A DNA stretch of 64,000 nt from Talpa occidentalis (GCF_014898055.3 NW_026555331.1:113085194-113149193), one strand, 5' to 3'. Positions 46,715 through 59,189 are shown, numbered from the stretch's first letter. Numbers and translations are program-made. Notes: generated by a model from the sequence alone, not told the origin.

Positions 46715-48790
46715 AAGAGTTTTTCATTTGAGTTGAAAATTTGAAGGTCAGTAAATAAGTTTGAGTAGTTATGGGTAGATATCTTTCTACTTGGAATAAA
46801 GTGAACTTAGCAAAAGTACAAGAAGATAAAGCAGTTGGGCAAATTATGGGTAATTTAAAATTAGCTCTTTTAATTTAATATATAATAAAATCAAAAGAAA
46901 CATACCATTTAGAAAAATAAAGAGAAGCTGTCTTAGCAACACTATGTCATAAAACTGTACCTCAACTACCTTAACCTTAGTCAGATTTCCTCAAAATTTT
47001 CATTACCAGTATCTCTACCAGTCAGAATTTATCTTATCCAAAATAAAAAAAAAAATATGGCTTTTAACTTTAATCTCTGAATTCTGAGTTCTGAGGCCCT
47101 TAAATTAATTCTTCTGAATCACTTTTGAAGTATAGTAAAATTAATTTTACCCAGGAGATGGGCAAATTATTCTTCTATTGTATTACAAATTATAATACCA
47201 CAATATCTAATTAACACATAGCCATTCTTGGCCATTAGCTATTATGTATGACATTTAAAAATACCAGAATATTATAAAAATGCATGTAAATTGGACATTG
47301 TCCTTTTTCTGATTATATCTAGCTTTACAAGGTCTCAGGTTATTTTGATGAAAAACTGTTAGTGAAAACCTGTTTTTTCCAGTTTAATTCTGGATAACAG
47401 AATGTAGTCATTTAAATAGTAACACTTTACTAATTTGTGTTGTTTCTGGAATGACAAAAATTCAAAAGAATAGACTATTTAAATTTAAATGATATTTTAT
47501 TGCTTTTACTATTAATTTCAGTTAATCTCAGCTTGAAATCGTATGTTCCAGTAGAATCATCTATTTCACTCATAAATTAGTGACCCTGATTTTATTGACA
47601 AATGTCAAATACTTTTTTGTAATTCAGAACATGAGTGTTTGTTTTTCTAGCCATCAAAAGGACATATAACAGTAGAAAAAAATTCTTTCGAGTGATCCGT
47701 CACATTGCTTTATTACAGAAATGTCTAGTATCCTCTGAAAACATCAAAAATGATCCCCATTGCACAGCACTCCATTTTCTAGCTGCCTTAATTGTGTATT
47801 GTGTCAAGATATTGGGACATAAATAAGATAACTGTCTGCCTTCACTAAATAGTGTGAGGCAATTTTTGTTCAGGCTGAGAAAGGCAGAAAACACTTTCCA
47901 AGGCAACTTCAGGGTTGTTAATTAAAACACAGTACAAATTAGAGTGAAAAATTAAAGTTGAGGTTGGTAGTTGGGGACTGACATGAGATTTCTCCAAAGA
48001 ATATGAAAATAAGGTTGTAGGCTCTAGTTTCACTTTATAATTAAAGATCAGCACAGAAATCACCCACATTGGCCACTTCAGCAGAAACCAAGGGGTTCTG
48101 AAAGCTGTTGGAAAATTGACTTTTAATGAATCCCTTTAGTTTTAACTAACTCTCTTAGTTTTGAATTCATGCTACTCAAATTATTTTCTGATTGTGAATT
48201 GGCTTCCTGTTTAGGTTTGTATAAAAGCAGCACTTGGGCTAGTTTTATGAAGTTGGTATCCAGGTACTCCTGTTTCTAAAAGCATTGCTTCTTACTGCAA
48301 AATAATAAAATGGCATTTGGACTTTTATCTATCAGTTTCATGAGCTTATTTAATAGAAAACACATGTAATGGATCTTCTGTCAATGTGTGGGAGATAGCT
48401 GTAAGATACTGCTGGCCTATGAACTGTAGTAAATTTTCCAAGTTCACGATGAATATGCTATGAAACCAACACTCATAACTACTCATCAAAGACTTTTGCA
48501 GAACAGACATTCATCAAGACCTCTCAAAAATAACAATATAGATCAGGTCAAGCTTTTCTTGCTACCAAACAATAATGTATAATTTCAACACCTTCCCACC
48601 CCTACCGTACACCATTTGGAAAATACTAATTTTCCTCATGTCATCACAGAACTACTTCTCTACACTGAAATTTGCCCTTGACTAAAAGAGCCCCAAAAAC
48701 TCCGTTATTCATTTTTGACTAAATGTGACATTGTACTGAGATCTCTGTATTTCACTAAGGACTGTATAATTTACATTCATGTTAAGAAAA
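46715..48790. other. unique AT-rich non-coding sequence
   Basis: About 2 kb with no supported gene or repeat. The frames of up to 74 codons at 47635-48069 look like chance. Confidence 0.5.
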
Positions 48791-48797
48791 TAACTTT

Positions 48798-49352
48798 CAG
48801 ATACTTAGGTTGTTTGCATAACTTGGCTATTGTAAATAGTTCTGCAATAAACAAAGGGGTGCTTACATCCCTTTGAGTGAGCTTTCCTGCATTTTTTTTT
48901 TTTTTTGGTAGATACCTAGGAGTAGAATTGCTGGTTCATATGATACATAATCTTTAATATTTCGAGAAACCTAACCTCTCTACTGTTTTCCAGAAGGTCT
49001 GGAAAAATCTACATGAGTGGATAGGAATATGTGGTATATATGTAAAGTGGAATACTACTCAACTGTGAAAAAAGATGAACTCTTATCATTTGCAATAACA
49101 TGGATTAGATAGAGGGGGGATAGTGCTAATCAAAATAAGTCAGAAGAAGAAAGACAAATATTGTATGGTTTCGAAGCAAAGAAAGGGAGAAACAAAACAA
49201 AGGGACAGTCAAAACCAAGCCGATGGACTATGGTGGAGACTATGGATGACTTGGTGGTGGATGTGGAGCATAGCATATATCTGAAGAGGTGTGATCGTAT
49301 ACCTCTGAATTATATGTAGTATTGTAAATCAATTTTACCTCAGTTTAGAAAA
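48798..49352 (+). mobile_element. 5'-inverted (twin-primed) L1 3' end
   Basis: 48798-49008 is L1 ORF2-end sequence on the minus strand ('ttggctattgtaaatagttc', 'tgcaataaacaaaggggtgc', 'aggagtagaattgctggttc'). From about 49018 the following part of the same L1 runs on the plus strand ('tatgtggtatatatgtaaag', 'tggaatactactcaac') through the 3' UTR to A-rich sequence at 49349-49357. The two parts are almost consecutive in a normal L1, so this is one insertion with an inverted 5' segment. Confidence 0.85.
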
Positions 49353-49480
49353 AAAAGGATTCAGAAATGCCAATCAATAAGGTCAAACTAATATATTAAT
49401 TAAAGTCTTCTAATGAACAAATAATTTAAAGGCAGTGAATTAGAGGGTTGTTTATTATGTGGTCAGAGAGCCTGCTCACA

Positions 49481-49615
49481 TCAAATAGTTTTTTTTCATT
49501 TTTTTATTATTTTTTATGTTATAAATTTTTTCCATCATTTTTCACTTTTGCACAATGTATGCATTTTCATCTTGGTTATGGTCCCCATACAATTCCCACC
49601 CCCCTCAAATAGCTT
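49481..49615 (-). mobile_element. very short L1 3' end with TSD
   Basis: About 113 bp of L1 3' UTR in reverse orientation ('ttcatcttggttatggtccc', 'catacaattcccacccccc'). It starts with a T-rich (poly-A complement) block. TCAAATAG plus a T-rich extension occurs at 49481-49491 and 49605-49615. Confidence 0.72.
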
Positions 49616-49619
49616 TTGA

Positions 49620-52180
49620 GTATGCATTATATCCCAGAACACCAACTGGGATTTGTAATGATCACTTTAAGTAACTCAGTGACCAATAGATTCTGTTTAG
49701 GACTAAAAAGCAGTACAAAAATACTTTGGAAAGATTGTGAACAAATAAAATAAGGAAATTTGAAGTAAAAACTTTTCTTTCTGATTAAAAAAAATGATCA
49801 TGTCCAAAAATTAGAAATCAAAGGAAAATAAAAAGTACAATTTCTCTGTAATGTCACATTAATGGATACTCTGATTTTTTTTAAAACTTGCTTCTTTTCA
49901 TGATTGATACTAAATTTGTTGTTTTCTATCACAGTTTTGTCATCCCTGGCAGATACAGTGATTTTAGGGAGGGAGATGGTGTTTTAGGAATGGAGCCATT
50001 GAGAGTTCTAGCTGCTCAGTTATTAAACTACTAGAATAAATGACAAAAGATCCATTCAGAATTATGTCCAGGTCAGACCTGTAATACTCCATAATAGGTG
50101 GAAAACTAAAGATTTTAGCTGAATAGGTATTGTTTCTAATTATCCTATCCTGTCTGGTAGGTTTTAGCCTCCACTAATCAAGTGAATTGAAAGAAAATTC
50201 CATTTATTCTATTAAGGTAGCTGATGTGATTTGAGTGGGTTTTCTCTTTCTGAATCTCTCTCATAATTAATAAGCAGCTCAAGGGTCACTTTTGTGAAGC
50301 AATCAAATGATTTCCCCCATGTATTTCTCTTTTATGGTTGAAGTCTCATCTTTGACTTAAAAATCCATAGTTTTATGCATGTTGTTTAAATTCTCCTGAG
50401 GCTTGTAAAGAATTCTTTACTGCCCTCTTTCTGTGTAAGTCCTCAACACAGGTATATAACCGAACAGCTTTCTAGCAAAGAAACATACCTTTAGGAGCTT
50501 TGTGTTTCCTTAACCTCAAATCAAGACATGTGGTTTGAGAAAGGAGCCGGGATAGGCTGTGAAATGGAATTATGACACTCAGGAGCCAAGGATGCGATAA
50601 ATTTGTCAGCCGTGTCCCTTTGCTGGAGAAGTGTGCCCCAGGGCTTTTGGGCTCACATGAGTAACCAGTCTTATTCTTTGTCTTGATTGTGTATCAATGA
50701 ACACTTCAGCAGGTATTCACCAGATTTTCCAGCTTTGGAAGAGAAAATTGGATTGGAGAAGTAGGCATATGTGCTTTAGACTTCCAGTTATTTTTAGATT
50801 GAAAAATTTTGAAAGTTTTAGGCAAGAAGCTGCCATGCCACATGAAAGAACTAGAAAAGGAGCGGATGTGTTTCTGTGTTTTCTCTGAAAGACTATTTTG
50901 TGGAATACTTTGCTCTGAAACTGTTAACAGTAGATTATGATGTAGGCACAATGGATTTATCACAGAAATGTACTTGGTTTAAGATGTGGGGATGTGGAAA
51001 CACTGGTAAATCCCCTAGATCAATTATTTCTTATAAGTAATCAAAATGTTTCCAACTATAGAAAATCGGTAGAAAACATAAATTATAGCTAACATGTTTC
51101 AGCTTAATTCTCTGTCACTAAATGACAGTTTATAAGCTCAGACATAGTTTTTCTACTTAATACCTGTAAGACTGGCTAAGTTACTGAAATCTTTTATACA
51201 TCTGTAAGGTGGAAGTAATAAAATTATCCTGTAGTATCCAGAGGATTAATGGGAGACATGAAGTATTGAGCAGAGTTTGGATTAGTTCCCTGGGCTTTTC
51301 TGTCCCTAAATATTTTCTAAACCATAGATGAGATTTGGTGTCTTAGAAGAATGTTGCCATTTCATGGAAGTAGTTATTGCCTCTCAGAGATGAGTAAAGA
51401 CTAGGTAATACACGGCATAGTTGGTAAAAGTCCACCAGCAAGGGATTTCAGTTTTTGTAGGGAAGTAAGGGAATTACTTCAAATTTAAGTAATATTTATT
51501 ACTCTTTAATTGTGAGTGTAAAATAAAAACCAGGAGTAGTTATTGAATTAATATAGGCATTTCTTAAATTATTCTCACTTTAAGATGAATTGTGAACTTA
51601 AACTTTTAGGAAAGTTATGTAGAAGAAAGTGAAAGTTAAAAACAAGAAGTCTCTCTCATTTTCTTACAGCCCCCTCTCCAGAATGAACAAAGGCTTTGCA
51701 TCCTCTAACAAGTCAGTTTTAAACTTCAGACAATTAAGCTTCTCTTAAAACTGAGCCCAACTTTGTTGGGTAATCATTTTCTAGCCGTTCCTAAATCAAA
51801 ATTGCCTCTTGAGCAGGCTGGCCTTTCTGCTGGTTCTGCTTAAAAATCATATCTATTCTTATCTTTAAAGTTTTCTTTTGGTTTGTTTTTGCCTAATCTT
51901 ATGCTATGAATGTCCTTACTTCTAAGTTGTTTCCAACTTTCAAAGCCCCTCTATGTGAGTTTGTTCAGTAATAGAGTTTCAAAATTTTTCTTCCCCTGCT
52001 CTTCCTATTATTTCTCTACTCCTTGCTTTCGTTAGATATTTCTTTAAGATAGCTTAATTGTTTACACATGGTCATTGTTCTTTTAAAAACCTCCCTCTGA
52101 AGAAATGTGAGAAATAGGCATTTTCTCCCATTGGGTTGGGGATCTAAGAGTAAGGGAGAGAAGATGGAATAGACCAGAAC
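49620..52180. other. unique non-coding sequence
   Basis: No supported gene. A MIR-like piece may be present at 51145-51260 ('aagttactgaaatcttttat', 'gtaaggtggaagtaataaaa'). Confidence 0.5.
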
Positions 52181-52189
52181 AGTAGTTTT

Positions 52190-52335
52190 GCATCAGTTAG
52201 TCTGGGATGCAATCCTGGTTTTAGTTGTCTTGTCTGTAAAATGGGATTAGGAGATCCTGGCTCCCTCATAACACAGCAAGGGTCAGATGTCCAACTCAGA
52301 GCCTAGCACAGGTCAGGAGTTCTATAAATACATCA
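52190..52335 (+). repeat. MIR fragment
   Basis: 'cttgtctgtaaaatgggatt-aggag' and 'gagcctagcacaggtcagga' are typical MIR blocks. Confidence 0.72.
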
Positions 52336-52437
52336 CGGTTGCTGTGTTCACCACTATTAATACAAAAAAGTCAAAAGGAAAGAACACACTTTAATTTTAT
52401 AAAACAAATGAGCTATCAGTATACATTGATGTTGTAC

Positions 52438-52860
52438 TGGTTTCTGATTACCACTGTAACAGAGTACCACACAGCCAGGGGCCTAAATTCTCATGTAGTT
52501 CTGGAAGTCAGAAGTATGAACTGAGTGTTAAAGGTCTAAAATCTAGTGGTGAAAGGGCAGTGTTCTTTTCTAAAGGCTCTAGGGGAAAAACTCACTCTCT
52601 CTCTGCCAGCTTCTAAAGGCTCGGACAATCCTTGGCTTGTGACCTCGACACTCCAATCTCTGTTGTGGGTTGTCACGTTACTTTTTCCTCCCTCCCTCTC
52701 CTCTCCCTGAAGTCCTCTTATAAGGACCCTTCTAATTTTATTGGACCCACCTGGATAATCTAATCATATCTGAAGTCCTTTTTATTATATGTATTAATAT
52801 TCACAAATTCTGGGAATTAAGAGAAGGACATTTTGGGAAGGGTTGTGGTTGAAGTAGGCT
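52438..52860 (-). mobile_element. MaLR LTR (MLT1-type), minus strand
   Basis: Read as the complement, this follows a MaLR LTR: 'accactgtaacagagtacca', 'aaggctctaggggaaaaact', 'caatccttggcttgtgacct', 'cactccaatctctgttgtgg', 'tcttataaggacccttctaa' and 'cccacctggataatctaatc'. It ends near 52860 at 'ggttgaagtaggct'. No internal region remains. Confidence 0.8.
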
Positions 52861-52970
52861 ACCTCGGACAGACTGAGCACTTCGGTGCAGAGGTAGCAAG
52901 GTAGCTTGCCCTTTAGGTAGAAGAGTAGCAAGTGTTTAGAGAAAGAATTGATCAGCTTTGACTGACAGCA

Positions 52971-53006
<36 letters not shown>
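52858..53006 (+). other. structured segment ending in a 31-A tail (possible small-RNA retrocopy)
   Basis: Just past the MLT1 edge, GCTACCTC (52858-52865) pairs perfectly with GAGGTAGC (52890-52897). This encloses GCAC-TTCG-GTGC (52877-52888), a UUCG tetraloop stem. CTTGC/GCAAG (52905-52931) can form a further stem. The segment ends ...ACAGCA about six bases before an uninterrupted run of 31 A's (52976-53006). An ACA three bases from a 3' end is the hallmark of H/ACA RNAs, but I cannot assign a family and found no clear target duplication. Confidence 0.3.
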
Positions 53007-53009
<3 letters not shown>

Positions 53010-53264
53010 CCAACAAGTGTATTTGCTATTTATAAATGGAAGTTGTTAAGATAGCATGTATTTTTTCTAGGGAAATACATTTTTATATAAAAAACTATCC
53101 ACTTACAGTTATCAGTGCATATCACTTGAATATCAGTGGGTGGTATCACTTTTCTCTTAGGAGTTTCACTTGCTTTTCTACATCATGAAAAGGCACTGTG
53201 GGACCTGCTTCAGATTCAGATGATGTATGTTCTGGGAAAGGGACGTCTTTTTGGAACACCTAAT

Positions 53265-53435
53265 AAGTGTGACAAATGATCTGTATCACCTCCTTTAAAT
53301 CTCTTTGTAGTTTTTGGAGGTTGGCATTCTTAGTCCCATTTTTCTGTTGGAGAACCTAAAGTGTAGAAACCTTAAGTAACTTGTTAATAGTTTCATACTA
53401 TGTAAATGACAGTTCATGATTTGAAGCCATGTCTA
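53265..53435 (+). repeat. MIR fragment
   Basis: 'tagtcccatttttctgttgg', 'agaaaccttaagtaacttgt' and 'gaagccatgtctaactccaa' follow MIR order. Confidence 0.7.
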
Positions 53436-53639
53436 ACTCCAAAGCTCAGCTTTCCTTCCTTTTATAGGTTGCCTTCCTAGAGGAAATGACTAAATTCACC
53501 TTTGCAGATCAAGTTGCTAGATCAGCAAGAGCAGAGCTAAGATCTAAGTCTCTTTGTCTCAGCCTTACATTGAGCCCCTTCTCTAGAAATAATTCTGTTG
53601 TCAAGCACTATAAATTCAGAATTGTATTGTATTTCATAC

Positions 53640-53790
53640 AGTTCTACCTAGTAGTAGTACTGTTTTTATTGTCTTTTATTGTAAAAATTACCTATGCTGC
53701 TCGAGGGCAGGGTCTGGGTCCTATGCGTCTGTCCCTTTTTACTCTTTTCAGAATTTAGCATGGTGCTATCATATTAACATGGTATGTTCA
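53640..53790 (+). repeat. L2-like fragment
   Basis: 'ctgctcgagggcagggtctg-ggtcctatgcgtctg' corresponds to the 'gagggcagggactttgtctg' motif of L2 3' ends. Confidence 0.6.
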
Positions 53791-53799
53791 GAACTGAAC

Positions 53800-55490
53800 A
53801 GGGTGGAAGGATTTTAATTCCAGGCCTTATGTAATTTTAATTTTCAGAATTGAACCAAAATCTGCTCAGGCAGCTATCAGATCAAATAGTCTCTTTATAA
53901 TGAACACCTTTCCAAAATCTTTCATCTATTTATAGGACAAAGGAAATAGATCATTTTCCATGACAACTTCTCTATTTTTAATCTACCCCCAAGTTCATTG
54001 TCTTTCGTGTCTACAGTTCAATGAACTTCAGTTGGAGAAAGAAAGGGATGAATAAATCAGCAAGGTAATTGAAGTACATTTACGGACTCCTTTATTTTAG
54101 GTGATTTGTCCAGGAATCAAGCAAATGAATACTTTTAAGGACTTGATAAGCATTGGTACAAGCCACTATTGCAAGTGTTCTCTGATTGCAGTAATTAACT
54201 TTGTAGTCATGAAAAGGAACCCTTGATCTTCTTTCATTACCCAACACAAATACTCTGAAAAGAATTAACATGAAAGCAGCTTGTGAACAAACATAATGTG
54301 TGAGGAAGTGAAGATACCAGTTATTTCCCCTTCACACCACAGATGACCAGTGATTGTGGATTTCATCAAACAACAAGCACTGTCTGAGAATTAGCAATTT
54401 TCCTCAGGGAAACAGCAGAACCTAAAGAAAGACCTAACTTTCATAACAAGATAAAAGTCACTTCTTAAGTGAGATCAGATATTTTAAAATGGCACTTTTA
54501 ATACTTTTTATAAAATCCCCTCATTTTAAGCAGTGCCATTTTTTTTCTTTTTAAGCAGCTAAGAGAAGGCACAACTAGGCTCAGTTTTCTTTCTCCTTGT
54601 GACTTTTGGGGTTTGTATAAAACACAGATTTTCATGTGGAGGGTCTTATTTTTAAGGAAGACTTCATACTTTATTTTGGAGGTAATTATTTGGTTCATTG
54701 TTAGAGGTAAATGCCATATTATTTTCAAAATTGTATGCATGGACTGGTATTAATTCAAATAAAAAAATAACTTCTTCCATAGCCCATATTGGTTTAATGA
54801 CCATTACTATCATCCTGCCATCTTCTATAACTGAGTGATAATGAAAACTTCTGGAATTCATAATGTGGAAGTAACACTGGTTTAAAACATTTGTGTTTTA
54901 AAGGTTTAGGATCTCCCCATTCAGGTGTTGTTACCATACCACACCCAAAAATACTAAATGAAATGCTTCTCAAGTTTGAAGCTCAGCTGTGGTTAAGGAA
55001 CTATATAGTTAAGGTTAAAAATCATCAGAGGAGATGGTTTTTACTTCTTGGTATGGCCAGATCCAGCATGATATTCCGTGAAGAGTAGGAGAGCAAATTT
55101 TTAGTAGTGAAATAAATTCTTAAAACAGTCTAACTTCCTAGATCATTTTCTTCCCCCTGAGATCAGCTCTGTGCTCTCTGAGTTATGCCACAAGACACTC
55201 TAGGGCCAGTCCTTTCCATGACCTCTTGCTTTGCTCACTGTGATCAAGCCCTTATTTCTCATTAGAATTTAGGGTCCTGTCTTATTTTTCTAAGAGTTGG
55301 CCATTTTCCATGGCCCTGATAACTTTGGTGGCTATTATCCTGCCCTGTTTGTATCACTGAGCCTACTGAGTTCTTCTACTGAATCCTATTCAGTGGTAAC
55401 TGTTTCTGCAATCTGCTGGTGGTTTCCTCATGGTAAAGCATTCCTACTTGAGTACCTCTCCTGGTGTATGTGGGGTGGGAAGGTGGTGTT
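53800..55490. other. unique non-coding sequence
   Basis: No supported gene or RNA. Reading frames of up to 80 codons are AT-composition artefacts. Confidence 0.5.
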
Positions 55491-55540
55491 GAGTATAAAG
55501 ATACTGATCAGTGTAAAGATCAGTATAAAGATCAATATAG
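55490..55540. repeat. short tandem repeat, 12-bp unit
   Basis: GATCAGTGTAAA, GATCAGTATAAA and GATCAATATAGA are three adjacent diverged units. Confidence 0.75.
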
Positions 55541-55541
55541 A

Positions 55542-55745
55542 ATGCATGGACTTCAAACTCATACCTGCCCTAAAGCAGGCTCTGCCGCTTACTATTTGCA
55601 TGGCACTTGTGCTCCTGGAGCCTCCATTTCCTTATTTACAAATCAATAATGAGATCATTCACTCTCAAAGAGTCTTGATAGGGATTACATGAGATAACAT
55701 GGGCAAAGTGTCTAGTACAGTGCCTCACACAAGTGTGCTTTCAGT
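55542..55745 (+). repeat. MIR, near complete
   Basis: 'gacttcaaactcatacctgc', 'ctgccgcttactatttgcat', 'agtctagtacagtgcctcac'-type text and 'cagtgaatg' give the MIR order, including its 3' end. Confidence 0.75.
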
Positions 55746-56149
55746 GAATGACAGAGCTCTGCCCCCCAAATTATCCTTAATCCATGTCTTCTCCTCTGTG
55801 ATATCCATCAGCAATGGATTACAAGACAGTATTTGCTGAGAACAAAAGCCCGCCTGTCTGGCTTTGCTCATATCACCAGCCTTGAGAGCTGCCTTGATTT
55901 CCTGCCATCTCATGATGGATTTTTAAGTGTGCAGGTCTGTGCGACATGCACCCCCATCCCCTTCAGAGAACAAGAAATCTTTCCATATCCTGATCCTATG
56001 TATGACATCTCCTTTACTGTTGCTTTCTGCAATTCCTTACTTCATTTTTCTTGGTCTCTTTTGAAACGTGAAGCAATATTTTTAAAAATATTTGTTCACT
56101 TGAGACAATACCACTGTCTGTGCACTTCATTCATTACTTTAAAAAAAAT

Positions 56150-56405
56150 CATGTGCCTATTATATATAGTATCTAATATAGGCACTGTTGGTACATTTAG
56201 ACCCCTTTCATCCACCCCCACCTCTGGCAACCACTATTACATTCCATATATAAGTGAGATCATATGGTATTTGTCTTTCACTGATAGATTTCATTTAGAG
56301 TAATACATGCAAAGTCTATTCATGGTGTCACAAATGACTTAGATGTCATTGTTTTTTTCCTTTGGTGAATAATATTCCATTGTGCATTTTTGTGTACACC
56401 AATGA
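56150..56405 (-). mobile_element. L1 3' end, minus strand
   Basis: The reverse complement gives 'cacaatggaatattattcac', 'acaaataccatatgatctca' and 'cttatatatggaatgtaata', then a 'ggtgggggtgga' polypurine patch. Those are the end of ORF2 and the 3' UTR of an L1. A 156-codon frame at 55833-56303 overlaps it and is not a gene. Confidence 0.82.
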
Positions 56406-56578
56406 CAATTGTTTTTCTTGATCCTTTAGTGAGACCCTGATTATCCTATTTAAATTGCAACTCTCCCTCTGTGAGTAGTTATATTTACTTCTCTCCTCTG
56501 ACCTGTTGTTTTTCTGTTTCCATGGCATTTATCACCTTTAGTTTTCTGCTTAAGGTATTATGTTTATAATTCTCACTA

Positions 56579-56831
56579 GAATGTTTTTAAAGATTTATTT
56601 TTATTTATTTATGCATTCAAGAACTGGGGTATAGGCCAGAGGTGAGAGGGTGAGAGTATTCACCAGAGATAGAGTGGGGTGCAGAACAGGTGGATCTACT
56701 GAAATAAGAAAGACAGCAGATGTCTGCTGTGCCACCTTTGTTAGCTACCTGGTCGGGGATCAAACTCCTGGTGCAGGGGCTGGTGATAGCTTCAAAGCAC
56801 TGAGACTAACCCCTGGAATAGTTTTTGAATC
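56579..56831 (-). mobile_element. tRNA-derived SINE, degraded head
   Basis: Tail (TTTTTAAAGATTTATTTTTA) at about 56584 and body 'aagaactggggtataggcca' to 'gactaacccctgg'. The final head bases (usually 'accagggaggccc') are missing. GAATGTTTTT and GAATAGTTTTT may be the decayed target duplication. It is older than the perfect-flank copies. Confidence 0.85.
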
Positions 56832-57108
56832 AGCATTTTACTTTTACCCCTAATTCTGGCAGATCAATTTTTGAGAATTAAGGATTTTTGAAAGAACTTG
56901 TTATTGTTTTAATGTCCATTTCTTTCCCAACTTTTGATTCAGAGCTCTCGGATGGGAGAAAAATGAAAATGCTTAACTTTTTCAGGCTCCAAGCATAAGA
57001 AAAGACTGTAATCATCCGGAAATAAGGAAAAATATAGATAAGAATGTCAGGCAAATACTGCTTCCACAGGGAAGTTTAATTTTCACAATATCTTCAACAC
57101 TTTAAATT

Positions 57109-57265
57109 GGGGGCGGGGCCCCAGTGGACCATGGTGGGGACTGTGGGTGCCTTTGTGGTGGGTGTGGTGTGATTACACACATTTGAAGAGGTGTGATCTT
57201 ACAGCTCTGAATCCTGTGCAATATTGTCAGCCAATGTTACCTCAATAAAAACACACACACAAAGA
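57109..57265 (+). mobile_element. L1 3' UTR fragment
   Basis: 'cagtggaccatggtggggac', 'tgtgggtgcctttgtggtgg', 'atttgaagaggtgtgatctt', then 'tacctcaataaaaacacaca' with an AATAAA. It has the same 3' UTR type as 236-385 and 49222-49350. Confidence 0.78.
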
Positions 57266-57269
57266 AACT

Positions 57270-58020
57270 TTAGAACTTCATGGGAGGCAGTTTCCCTCTG
57301 AGGTCCATGAGCAATGAAGAAAATCCCCATTCAAATCTATGCTGATATGCAGATACAGTTGGCTTATTACAAGACATAATTCTCTGAATTTGTATATTCT
57401 GTCCATGTCCTTTATACATTCAAACAAAAAATGTTGCTGAATATTAGGACATTCTTACAGTCTTATTTTTATCCTTTTCTTTAAGGTTTAATCCCTTTTC
57501 TAGAGTAACGATAATCCTTTCCCCTGAAAGAGATTTAACATCTTTTTCCTTGTTCTTTGAAAAATTTGCGATAACCCACCAAAGCCTTCTGTGTTTCACA
57601 TCAGGGCAAATCATTCAATTTAAGGACAGAATCGGACCAAGTCTTCTGAAATCGCCAGAATGATTTCTCATATATGCAAGTTAAAGTCTTTAAGCTTCCC
57701 TCCCAAGCCCTCTCCTTCTTAAATTCACTATTTGTCACTAAATTTTAAGTTTAACATGTCCACCTTAAGAATCTTAATTTTCGCTGTGCAAACGTGTTCT
57801 TTCCTTTCCTTTCCCCACCTCTCACCTTCTCAACCACAGTGAATGCTACTACTAGCTATTTAGCTGTCTCAAGGCAAAACTTTGCTGTTCATCCTCATTT
57901 CTTCACCATTGTACAAGACGGAGATGTGGATTGAATCTTCTCACCAAATCTGTATCTTGAATCTATTGACTCTGCTTCATTTTCGAGGTGAAACTCACTG
58001 CAGTCCCCTCTACCCCTCCC
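57270..58020. other. unique non-coding sequence
   Basis: No gene recognised. Pyrimidine-rich toward its end. Confidence 0.5.
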
Positions 58021-58024
58021 TCAC

Positions 58025-58338
58025 GGGTGTCCTTTCAGTTCTGTGACAGCCTTTTTGCTACCTCAGGCCCGATCCCTCTGCTTGGGACACTCTTTACTCT
58101 TCTCATTTAAATGTCAACACTTCAGTGAAGGTCCCTCTGGCCCATCTGTCTGAAACAGGTCCTCTTGTTGTTCTTTTATGTCACAGAAACCTCTCCCCCC
58201 ACCCCTTTACTTTGTACTTCCCTACTCCATTGCTTGCAAAGTCCTGCTGGTTCACGTTTTTATCCCAGTATTTAACTCAGCCCTGAAACATGAAAGATAT
58301 TCACTGGTAATTGTTGAGTAAATGGATGATGAATTTAC
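58025..58338 (+). repeat. L2 3' region
   Basis: 'ctgcttgggacactctttac', 'atttaaatgtcaacacttca', 'ggtccctctggcccatctgt' and the end 'attgttgagtaaatggatga' follow the L2 3' end closely. Confidence 0.82.
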
Positions 58339-58389
58339 AAGGTCTGGGTCTCTTAGATAATTAAAAAATGTTTTCTTTGGAACAGTGTA

Positions 58390-58820
58390 AGGGCTACACA
58401 ATAGAATACTACTCAGCGACCAAAGAAGACAAACTCATGCCATTCACAGCAACATGGGTGGAACTGGAAGGGATTGTTTCAAGAGAAGTAAGCCAGAAGG
58501 AGAAAGAAAAATACTGGATGGTTTCACTTATATGTGGAATCTAGAGAAAGCAAACAAAGGATAAGACAAAGACAAACTGTAAGACTAGCCCTTGAAAGCA
58601 GATCATAAATCTGAGACACTCAGAGGGGAGACAGAAGGGAGAAGGGAGGGGGTGAAGAGAAGAGGTTGGCAATGGAAAGCAGGAGATTACAGGGGAAGGG
58701 GACAAGGGGAAGGTGAACGCAGTGGAGTGTGGTGGAGGACTGTGGGCACTTTGGTGGTGTGAAAACTATGGTGATTGTACCTTGGGGCGAAATCCTATAT
58801 TGTGAAAAAATAAACAAGGA
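58390..58820 (+). mobile_element. L1 3' end with polypurine tract
   Basis: 'aatagaatactactcagcga', 'gcaacatgggtggaactgga', 'atatgtggaatctagagaaa', then a 58618-58668 polypurine stretch rich in GGGAG/GGGGG, and 'gggcactttggtggtgtgaa'. AATAAA lies near 58808. It is a 5'-truncated copy of a third 3' UTR type. Confidence 0.85.
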
Positions 58821-58890
58821 TGTTTAAAATGTATAAATCAAATAAAACTAATAGGTAAATGATAGGGGGTGCTAAATAAGTTTATGCTTC

Positions 58891-59189
58891 AGATTTCCTA
58901 ATTTATGTTCTTTTTTTAAGATTTATTTATTTATGCACACAAGAGCTGGGGCACAGGCCAGAGATGTAGGGGTGAGAGGAATCACCAGAGACATAGTGGG
59001 GAACAGAACAGGCAGATTGACTGAAATACACTGCTGAGGGGAGCAGCAGGCGAGACAGGAGAGGTCTGCTGTGCCATGTGGGTAGCTCCCTGGTGGGGGA
59101 GCTAACTCGTGCTGCAGAGGCTGCGGGCAGCTTCATAGTCTTTAACCCCTTGTGCCACCAGGGAGGCCCAAGATTTCCTAATTTATGTT
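58891..59189 (-). mobile_element. tRNA-derived SINE, full length, perfect 19-bp TSD
   Basis: A reverse copy. The tail is at 58910-58935 and the head ends at 59169 ('tgccaccagggaggccc'). AGATTTCCTAATTTATGTT is exact at 58891-58909 and 59171-59189. It shares the non-GC-rich head type with 4061-4350 and 19879-20184. Confidence 0.95.

Noticed and set aside
55833..56303. Longest open frame, 156 codons
   Set aside because: Its distal part lies in a minus-strand L1 3' UTR. It has no domain features, and its length is expected by chance in 64 kb.
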